DNA from: an uncultured Rickettsiales bacterium
GTDB taxonomy: Bacteria > Pseudomonadota > Alphaproteobacteria > Rickettsiales > UBA998
Direction: 5' to 3'
Assembly (NCBI GenBank): GCA_937982385.1
Contig: CALJMC010000063.1
Span: 1 to 5,021, forward strand
DNA length: 5,021 nucleotides
Part shown: in pieces, positions 1 through 5,021 of the stretch
Layout of the letters: each line of letters begins with the position of its first letter
How positions within the stretch are numbered: position 1 is the stretch's first letter
Notes under the pieces: model-generated
What the model was told of the DNA's origin: nothing
The model's database searches: none
The model's input: the letters and a program-made list of their open reading frames with translations, nothing else
Made by a program: the position numbers and the translations under genes

Positions 1-2257
1 TTCTTATCGCCGTTTCATTCAGATGTATGGCGATGTGGTGCTTGAAGTGGATCATTATCACTTCGAGGAATTGCTCGAATCAATGAAGCGCGAGCGTGAT
101 GTGCTGCTCGATACCGATCTAAGTGCAGACGATTTGAGAGGCTTAGTGGCGGATTATAAAGAATTGGTAGAGCGTGAGTTGGGCCGCCCCTTCCCGCAAG
201 ACCCTAAAGAACAGCTTTGGGGCGCGATTGAAGCCGTATTCGCCTCATGGATGAACCCTCGCGCTAATACCTACCGCGCATTGCAGGATATTCCTGCAAG
301 CTGGGGAACGGCAGTCAACGTACAATCAATGGTCTTTGGCAATATGGGAGAAGACTGCGCGACAGGTGTTGCCTTCACGCGTAATCCCTCCACTGGTGAA
401 CGCGCTTATTATGGTGAATATCTGGTCAATGCACAGGGTGAAGATGTGGTGGCGGGTATTCGTACCCCTCAACCTCTCACTATTGCAGGTAAAGAACAAG
501 GCGGCGACTTGCCTTCCATGGAAGAAGTGATGCCAGATGTTTACGGACAGCTCATCGGCATTTTCGACATCTTGGAAAAACATTATCGTGACATGCAAGA
601 TATTGAATTTACTGTTCAAGATCGCAAATTATGGATGCTGCAAACGCGCGGCGGAAAGCGTACTGCCGAGGCGAGTATCAAAATTGCGGTTGATATGGTT
701 GAAGAAAACCTGATTACTAAAGAAGAAGCGATTGGGCGTATTGACCCACTCGCTCTCGACCAGCTTTTACACCCGACCCTTGATCCTAACGCCAAAACCA
801 CCGTAATTTGTCGTGGACTTCCCGCCTCTCCTGGTGCGGCGTCTGGCGAGGTAGTGTTCTCTGCAGAAGAAGCCGAAGTGGCTGTAAAAAATGGCAAGAA
901 AGTTATTCTTGTACGCATCGAAACTAGCCCTGAGGATATTCACGGCATGCATGTGTCTGAAGGCATTCTCACCGCTCGCGGTGGCATGACCTCGCACGCG
1001 GCTGTGGTGGCGCGTGGCATGGGCAAACCATGCGTATCCGGAGCCGGAGACCTCAGCATTTCTTATAGTGAAGGCGTATTTCGCGTCAAAGGACAAACGC
1101 TTAAAGTAGGCGACATTGTCACCATTAATGGCTCGACAGGTGAAGTTATGCTCGGTGCCGTGGACACAATCGAACCAAATCTTTCGGGCGATTTCTCGAA
1201 GGTTATGGGTTGGGCGGATCAAGTGCGTACACTCAAAATTCGTACCAATGCTGAAACCCCTGCAGACGCAGAGACAGCTCGCGGGTTTGGTGCCGAGGGC
1301 ATCGGCCTATGCCGTACAGAACATATGTTCTTTGATGCCGATCGCATTACATCAGTGCGTGAAATGATTTTGTCTGAAAGCTTAGAGCAGCGTGAAGTCG
1401 CTATTGCGAAATTGCTGCCGATGCAACGTTCAGACTTCGCAGATATCTTCCGCATTATGGCGGGATTGCCAGTAACTATTCGCTTGCTTGACCCACCATT
1501 GCACGAGTTCTTGCCGCATACCGAGGAAGAAATGCAGGAAGTGGCAACTGCCGCAGGCTTGCCACTTGAAAAACTACAGGCACGTGCAGCAGCTTTGCAT
1601 GAATCAAACCCAATGTTGGGACATCGTGGCTGTCGTTTGGGTATTAGCTATCCTGAAATTTATGCGATGCAGGCACGTGCGATTTTCGAAGCTGCGGCTG
1701 AGATTTCAGCTGAGCTCGGTGAAGCAGTCATTCCAGAAGTGATGATTCCACTAGCTATGAGCAAAGCGGAGCTCGATATCCTCAAATCAGTGATTGATGC
1801 CGAGGCAAAAGCCGTGATGAAAGAGAAATCGACGACAATAAACTACTTGGTCGGCACTATGATTGAACTGCCCCGCGCAGCACTTCGCGCAGGTGACTTA
1901 GCACAGACAGCTGAGTTTTTCTCCTTTGGAACCAATGACCTAACGCAAACAACCTTTGGTATCTCACGCGATGATTCGGCAAGCTTTATTGAAGATTATA
2001 AACGCCAAGGCATCGTGGAGCAAGACCCGTTCGTAACACTCGATATTGAAGGTGTTGGTGAGCTGATTGCCATTGCCACCGAACGCGGAAAAGCCACTCG
2101 TCCAGACATCAAGCTCGGCATTTGTGGTGAGCATGGCGGTGACCCGAAATCGATTCACTTCTGTCAGAAAATTGGCTTAGGCTATGTGTCTTGCTCACCC
2201 TATCGTGTGCCTATTGCAAGACTTGCGGCAGCGCAGGCGGCACTTGAGAATAAGTAG
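1..2257 (+). CDS. ppdK: Pyruvate, phosphate dikinase, 5'-truncated by window edge
   Basis: Cytoplasmic enzyme interconverting ATP + pyruvate + Pi with AMP + PEP + PPi, used in gluconeogenesis or PPi-linked glycolysis. The frame is open from the left edge (first full codon at base 2, reading SYRRFIQMYGDVV), so the ATG at base 23 is internal, not the start. Counting from that Met, the order is: rest of the ATP-grasp nucleotide-binding domain (to about residue 210, ending in LQTRGGKRTA); phosphohistidine swivelling domain with GGMTSHAAVVARGMG, His325 carrying the phosphate; PEP/pyruvate TIM barrel with Arg431 (GLCRTEH), Arg487 (TIRLLDPP), Glu615 (MIELPRAA), Asn638-Asp639 (FGTNDLTQ) and Cys701 (GICGEHGG). 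All of these sit exactly 130 below the Clostridium symbiosum numbers (His455, Arg561, Arg617, Glu745, Asn768, Cys831), so about 123 N-terminal residues are missing and there is no net indel in the C-terminal two thirds. The Thr two residues before the His, the site used by PPDK regulatory protein in other organisms, is present. It ends with TAG and converges with tyrA. The identification is secure. Confidence 0.98.
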   Translation, partial: SYRRFIQMYGDVVLEVDHYHFEELLESMKRERDVLLDTDLSADDLRGLVADYKELVERELGRPFPQDPKEQLWGAIEAVFASWMNPRANTYRALQDIPASWGTAVNVQSMVFGNMGEDCATGVAFTRNPSTGERAYYGEYLVNAQGEDVVAGIRTPQPLTIAGKEQGGDLPSMEEVMPDVYGQLIGIFDILEKHYRDMQDIEFTVQDRKLWMLQTRGGKRTAEASIKIAVDMVEENLITKEEAIGRIDPLALDQLLHPTLDPNAKTTVICRGLPASPGAASGEVVFSAEEAEVAVKNGKKVILVRIETSPEDIHGMHVSEGILTARGGMTSHAAVVARGMGKPCVSGAGDLSISYSEGVFRVKGQTLKVGDIVTINGSTGEVMLGAVDTIEPNLSGDFSKVMGWADQVRTLKIRTNAETPADAETARGFGAEGIGLCRTEHMFFDADRITSVREMILSESLEQREVAIAKLLPMQRSDFADIFRIMAGLPVTIRLLDPPLHEFLPHTEEEMQEVATAAGLPLEKLQARAAALHESNPMLGHRGCRLGISYPEIYAMQARAIFEAAAEISAELGEAVIPEVMIPLAMSKAELDILKSVIDAEAKAVMKEKSTTINYLVGTMIELPRAALRAGDLAQTAEFFSFGTNDLTQTTFGISRDDSASFIEDYKRQGIVEQDPFVTLDIEGVGELIAIATERGKATRPDIKLGICGEHGGDPKSIHFCQKIGLGYVSCSPYRVPIARLAAAQAALENK

Positions 2258-2267
2258 TTTATATTTC

Positions 2268-2357
2268 GTCATTCCGTGCCCGAGCGCTAGCGCGAGGAAA
2301 TGACACGGAATCCATGGTGCAGTTAAACGCAGATCCCGTGTCGTAGCACGGGATGAC
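2268..2357. repeat. Nested inverted-repeat element, probably a dispersed intergenic palindromic repeat
   Basis: The intergenic gap contains four alternating copies of one short arm. ATTCCGTG (2271-2278) pairs perfectly with CACGGAAT (2304-2311), and ATCCCGTG (2333-2340) pairs perfectly with CACGGGAT (2347-2354). The outer ends, GTCATTCCGTG and CACGGGATGAC, are themselves inverted copies at 10 of 11 positions. The first loop contains the perfect palindrome GCGCTAGCGC (2284-2293) and a further arm GGAAATGAC (2296-2304), which could instead pair with GTCATTCC at 2268 with one bulge. The two stems differ by one T-A to C-G change on both sides, a compensated difference that suggests the pairing matters. 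Terminal inverted repeats, small size and lack of an ORF fit a REP/MITE-like dispersed element of the sort common in alphaproteobacterial intergenic DNA. Its copy number cannot be seen from one window. Confidence 0.7.
2333..2354. terminator. 8-bp perfect hairpin, possible bidirectional terminator between convergent genes
   Basis: A perfect 8-bp GC-rich stem (ATCCCGTG/CACGGGAT) closes a 6-nt loop, TCGTAG. It lies about 75 bases after the ppdK stop on one strand and about 28 bases after the tyrA stop on the other, where a convergent pair needs termination. On the + strand a short TTTT run (2365-2368) follows only after about 10 bases. On the - strand no clear U-tract follows. It is therefore not a textbook intrinsic terminator, and the hairpin may simply be the right half of the palindromic repeat. 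No better terminator candidate is visible in the gap. Confidence 0.3.
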
Positions 2358-2382
2358 AAGTAAATTTTGTTACTAACGACTT

Positions 2383-3537
2383 CTACAATGTCTGCATAAT
2401 ATGCTGATGCGCAAGTGTAGCAGCCATTAATTGATTATGCAGGGTTTCACTCTCACCTTTTTCAAGTGCAATCATCATTGGGCGGAGGTGGCTTTCAAAC
2501 ACATTGAGCAACTCGCCCATCTGCACATAAGCACGTGAGATGTTTTCGATGTCACCATCAGGCTCTTCAAGTGCAGGTGCCGACACATCAGCGAAACCTG
2601 TACCAACATAAGGAAATAGTTTTTGTTCAGACGATTGTTCAGCCAGTTGCACCACGCTAATGGTAGATGATGCAATAATACGGGGAAACAAACGCGATAA
2701 AACTGTCGCTTGAGGCAAGGTAATTGGCTTTTCACCACGCCCCTCACCCGCTGCTAACTCTGCACGCATATGCGACATAATTTGCAAGAAATTCTGCAGT
2801 GCAGCGAATATTTCAGTACGGTTCGTCAGAGCAATATCCGTCCATAAGACAGGATTGGAAGCCCCTAAACGCAAAAACAGCGCCAGTTTTTCGCGCATTT
2901 CAGTAGTGTCATCACCAATCACAGGTTTCATCACCTCTTTGAGCGTCAAGCAGCATGCATAAGCCACCAATTGAGGAAGGTGCGAAACATGGGCATACGT
3001 CCTATCATGCAACCCCGCATCCATAATTTCACAGGCACCGCCTATAGTTTGCCAAAAATTGAGAACAGGCTCTATTACCGCCTCATCAATTTCTTCGTGA
3101 GGCGTGAGTATAACGCGCTTATTCGCAAATAGCCCTTCTTCGCCCGCTGCAGCGCCAGATTCTGATTTTCCTGCAATCGGATGTGTTGGGATATAGGTTG
3201 CATTGTTTGGAATATGCGGTGCAATCGCAGCAATCGCTTCAAGTTTCACCGAGCCAGTATCCATCACCAATGCGCCCTCTGCCAGTGCATCTTTGAGTGA
3301 CTTCGCAACCCCTTCAAACGTTGAGGGCGGCGTGCAGATGATCACAATATCAGCAGGTTCTGAAAGTTGCTCAATGGAGGTAATCGCCTCTTGCACCAAG
3401 CCTTTCGTCAGCAAGTAGGTGCCGGACTCTTCAGCCATATCAAGCCCAGTCACACGACGGGCGAGCTTATGGCGACGGATATCATGCGCCAATGATGCGC
3501 CAATCAGACCCAGGCCAATAATGAGGATATGACTCAT
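2383..3537 (-). CDS. tyrA: Prephenate/arogenate dehydrogenase with extended C-terminus
   Basis: NAD(P)-dependent oxidative decarboxylation of prephenate (to 4-hydroxyphenylpyruvate) or arogenate (to tyrosine), the tyrosine-specific branch step, in the cytoplasm. The 384-residue product starts with a Rossmann fold (GLGLIGASL, residues 8-16); Asp33 after strand 2 favours NAD over NADP. Family motifs follow: DTGSVK (93-98, Ser96), THPIAG (118-123, His119), LFANKRVILTP (136-146) and VSHLPQ (184-189, catalytic His186). The usual GFRDxTRIA segment is eroded to LALFLRLGA (218-226); Arg223 aligns with the substrate-binding Arg, and NPVLWTDIALTN (228-239) is well kept. Residues from about 275 to 384 are extra relative to the roughly 280-300 residues of simple TyrA proteins. 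They contain a GTGFADVSAP stretch (312-321) resembling a second copy of the missing motif; they do not look like the ACT domain of Bacillus TyrA. The start codon overlaps the hisC stop (ATGA) and has an AAGGA site 6 nt upstream. Family is certain; substrate preference is not readable. Confidence 0.95.
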   Translation of the reverse strand: MSHILIIGLGLIGASLAHDIRRHKLARRVTGLDMAEESGTYLLTKGLVQEAITSIEQLSEPADIVIICTPPSTFEGVAKSLKDALAEGALVMDTGSVKLEAIAAIAPHIPNNATYIPTHPIAGKSESGAAAGEEGLFANKRVILTPHEEIDEAVIEPVLNFWQTIGGACEIMDAGLHDRTYAHVSHLPQLVAYACCLTLKEVMKPVIGDDTTEMREKLALFLRLGASNPVLWTDIALTNRTEIFAALQNFLQIMSHMRAELAAGEGRGEKPITLPQATVLSRLFPRIIASSTISVVQLAEQSSEQKLFPYVGTGFADVSAPALEEPDGDIENISRAYVQMGELLNVFESHLRPMMIALEKGESETLHNQLMAATLAHQHIMQTL

Positions 3538-3548
3538 AATATTTCCTT
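3534..3548 (-). promoter_or_regulatory. tyrA ribosome binding site and ATGA overlap with hisC
   Basis: Read on the - strand, AAGGA (3548-3544) lies 6 nt before the tyrA ATG, inside the last codons of hisC. The tyrA start and hisC TGA stop share the tetranucleotide ATGA (3537-3534). This fixes the tyrA start and is the classic arrangement for translational coupling, with ribosomes that finish hisC re-initiating on tyrA. Confidence 0.8.
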
Positions 3549-4613
3549 AAGAGCTTCTAGCAGCTTCGCATTCTCTTCTTCCGTACCAATAGAAATTCGC
3601 AAGCATGATGGAAGCTTATACGCCATCACGTCTCGGACATAAATTTCTTGTGCTGCTAAACCTTTGAGCACGTCATTGGCACGCTCTATGCCGCCAAATT
3701 CTACCAATATAAAATTACCTACACTTGGATATACACCCAATCCTAATGCTTGAAATTTTGAGGTGAGTGCCGCGAGGGCTTTATTGTTAATGGCGCGTTG
3801 GTTTTCCATCCATTTCACATCACGCACCGCTGCCGCACCTGCTGCTTGTGCGGCAGAGGTGACGTTGAATGGGCTACGAATACGTCCCAAGATATCCATG
3901 AGATAGTCCGAGCCGACTGCCCACCCTAAACGCACTGCGGGTAATCCGTAAATTTTTGAGAATGTTCTTAACATTACAGTGTTTTGCGTGGACAGAGCGA
4001 GGGCTATCCCATGACTATAATCATCTTCCTCAACATATTCTGCATAGGCCGCATCGACTGCCAACACCACATGTTCAGGCAATCCATCACGCAAACGCTT
4101 GAGCTCAGCACCCGAGATATAACTCCCTGTAGGATTGTTAGGATTCGCCAAAAATACGATTTTAGTACGTTCCGTTACCGCCGCTAGCAGCGCATCAATA
4201 TCCGTTTTGAGGTTGGTTTCTTTTGCTTCAACAGGCACCGCACCATTGCCCAATGCATAGATCTTATACATCAAAAAACCATGTTCAGGATAGAGCACTT
4301 CATCACCCTCACCTGCAAAGGCTTGCACGAGCATACCGAGTAATTCATCAGAGCCTGCACCGCAGATGATATTATCCTCGGGAATATCATAAACCTCTGA
4401 AATCGCCTCGCGCACTCCAGAGCAACCCGCATTGGGGTAGCGGTTCATATCAGATGCCGCCGCTGCATAGGCTTCTGCTGCCTTGGGGCTACACCCATAG
4501 GGGTTTTCATTGGATGATAGTTTAATCGGTTCGGTCGTTGATATATTTGAACTCTTGCCTGCTTTATAAGGTTTAATGTCCAGAATTCCCGTTTGCGCTT
4601 GAGGTAATGCCAT
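3534..4613 (-). CDS. hisC: Histidinol-phosphate / aromatic aminotransferase (PLP fold type I)
   Basis: PLP-dependent transaminase of the class I/II HisC family, 359 residues, the normal full length. It is known to convert imidazole-acetol phosphate plus glutamate to histidinol phosphate; many members also transaminate phenylpyruvate, 4-hydroxyphenylpyruvate or prephenate. Visible motifs: LDIKPYKAGK N-terminus (11-20), SSNENPYG (33-40), RYP (58-60), GAGSDELL (85-92, PLP phosphate loop), NPNNPTG (157-163, ring-contacting Asn), VDAAYAEY (186-193, Asp187 to the pyridine N), TFSKIYGLPAVRLGW (217-231, Lys220 the Schiff-base lysine, Arg228 phosphate contact) and CLRISIGT (337-344, Arg339 binding the substrate carboxylate). 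No key residue is missing. The start is backed by an AGGA site 7 nt upstream and by the family N-terminus. The gene lies between a probable chorismate mutase and tyrA, so I infer a role in tyrosine/phenylalanine synthesis, perhaps in addition to histidine; Zymomonas hisH-tyrC is a known parallel. A second hisC elsewhere would favour the aromatic role. Confidence 0.95.
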   Translation of the reverse strand: MALPQAQTGILDIKPYKAGKSSNISTTEPIKLSSNENPYGCSPKAAEAYAAAASDMNRYPNAGCSGVREAISEVYDIPEDNIICGAGSDELLGMLVQAFAGEGDEVLYPEHGFLMYKIYALGNGAVPVEAKETNLKTDIDALLAAVTERTKIVFLANPNNPTGSYISGAELKRLRDGLPEHVVLAVDAAYAEYVEEDDYSHGIALALSTQNTVMLRTFSKIYGLPAVRLGWAVGSDYLMDILGRIRSPFNVTSAAQAAGAAAVRDVKWMENQRAINNKALAALTSKFQALGLGVYPSVGNFILVEFGGIERANDVLKGLAAQEIYVRDVMAYKLPSCLRISIGTEEENAKLLEALKEIL

Positions 4614-4625
4614 CGTTTATTCCTC
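4614..4625 (-). promoter_or_regulatory. hisC ribosome binding site embedded in upstream stop region
   Basis: On the - strand GAGGA (4625-4621) sits 7 nt before the hisC ATG. It is formed by the last two Glu codons (GAG GAA) of the upstream gene, whose TAA stop is only 3 nt from the ATG. This decides the hisC start and points to coupled translation of the two genes. Confidence 0.75.
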
Positions 4626-5021
4626 TTCTTCCAATAATACAGGTGTCGCGTGTGAACCAATAAAACGCAATTCACTCAGCGCGCCATCACTAATTTGCGT
4701 GAGATGCTGTTGCAGTTCAAAGAACAAGCTCGAGCTATCGCCCGCATAACCTTGGATCTTAATGAGTCCAGCCCAGCTATCTTCGGTAGTTTCAGAGGAT
4801 GCCGCAAGCACACCACGAAACTCGCCCGATTTCAACCATTCACCGACCAAACTTGGTGCGCCCTCAGGATGCGGATAGTCAAACAACGCCGTCACATAGC
4901 TGATGTCATCACCCGTTTCTTCTGGTTCCACTTGTCCGATTGCAAGGAATGGATTTTTTGCCGCTGTACCGCTCAAACGCTGCACAAACGGTACACAGGT
5001 GAAAATGCGGAGATTTTGCGA
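4617..5021 (-). CDS. C-terminal part of a probable chorismate mutase with ACT-like region (5' end outside window)
   Basis: The reading frame is open to the right edge (upstream codons read SQNLRIFTCVPF), so 134 C-terminal residues are visible. The GTG at 4985 lies inside this frame, has no convincing SD, and is probably internal. No catalytic domain is visible. The segment has a hydrophobic RIFTCVPF strand, then NPFLAIGQVEPEETGDDISYVTALF (split here as NPFLAIGQVEP, residues 23-33, and TGDDISYVTALF, 36-47), and near the end LIKIQGYAGDSS (86-97) and LRFIGSHATPV (118-128). The pattern of a TGDD-strand-helix followed by an 'I-x-GY/F' strand and a 'L-x-x-IGSxAxP' end resembles the ACT-like C-terminal half of alphaproteobacterial AroQ-type chorismate mutases, which are often encoded directly before hisC and tyrA. 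A regulatory tail of a prephenate dehydratase is the main alternative. It ends in four Glu residues. Gene order and spacing (3 nt to hisC) support an aromatic-pathway role; the product name is inference. Confidence 0.55.
   Translation of the reverse strand, partial: SQNLRIFTCVPFVQRLSGTAAKNPFLAIGQVEPEETGDDISYVTALFDYPHPEGAPSLVGEWLKSGEFRGVLAASSETTEDSWAGLIKIQGYAGDSSSLFFELQQHLTQISDGALSELRFIGSHATPVLLEEEE

Noticed and set aside
23..25. ATG as the start of ppdK
   Set aside because: The frame continues upstream to the window edge with conserved PPDK residues (SYRRFIQ), and about 130 residues would be missing from the nucleotide-binding domain.
767..1222. 151-residue open frame on the - strand inside ppdK
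   Set aside because: It lies wholly opposite the His-domain and linker coding sequence of an unmistakable ppdK, has no recognisable motif and low-complexity-looking composition; it is a shadow of the sense codon usage.
2258..2382. Small RNA or tRNA gene in the intergenic gap
   Set aside because: There is no cloverleaf, anticodon arm or CCA end and no promoter-like boxes; the inverted-repeat element explains the structure.
2383..2715. C-terminal ACT domain in TyrA
   Set aside because: The extension lacks the pattern of an ACT domain (V-x-x-x-D-x-PG-x-L...) and matches the TyrA helical module better.
4983..4985. GTG as the start of the gene upstream of hisC
   Set aside because: The frame is open to the right edge with a plausible hydrophobic strand before the GTG, and no SD-like purine run precedes it at proper spacing.
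1..5021. A novel defence, mobile or CRISPR-like system
   Set aside because: All substantial coding capacity is accounted for by ppdK, a probable chorismate mutase tail, hisC and tyrA. There are no regularly spaced repeats, integrase, transposase or toxin-antitoxin-like small ORFs.

Overview
The window looks like ordinary core metabolism from an alphaproteobacterium of moderate GC. No mobile element, CRISPR array, RNA gene or defence system is visible. The alphaproteobacterial assignment rests on three inferences. The HisC protein has an alphaproteobacterial-style N-terminus and a VDAAYAEY active-site variant. A hisC gene sits next to a cyclohexadienyl/prephenate dehydrogenase gene, as known in Zymomonas (hisH-tyrC). 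The intergenic GTCATTCC...GGATGAC palindromic repeat is of a kind common in that class. I cannot name a genus.

Layout: the left half, on the + strand, is the C-terminal ~85% of pyruvate, phosphate dikinase (ppdK). Its 5' end lies outside the window. All the principal catalytic residues of the phosphohistidine and PEP/pyruvate domains are present. A 125-bp intergenic gap follows, in which ppdK converges with the genes on the - strand. The gap holds a compact ~90-bp element of nested inverted repeats with two hairpins whose stems differ by a compensated base pair.

The right half, on the - strand, is a tight three-gene aromatic amino acid cassette. In transcription order it holds the 3' end of a gene that is probably a chorismate mutase with a C-terminal ACT-like region, then hisC (a PLP aminotransferase), then tyrA (prephenate/arogenate dehydrogenase). 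The first two genes are 3 nt apart and hisC/tyrA overlap by ATGA, so all three are probably co-transcribed and translationally coupled. Together they could take chorismate to prephenate and on to tyrosine, with HisC supplying the transamination and possibly also serving histidine synthesis. The operon promoter lies beyond the right edge.

The most unusual points are the TyrA protein and the repeat. TyrA is about 90-100 residues longer than typical single-domain TyrA, and the extra C-terminal part reads like a second, degenerate copy of the TyrA dimerisation/substrate-binding helical module. The canonical GFRDxTR motif is eroded in the first copy, although its arginine appears to be kept.
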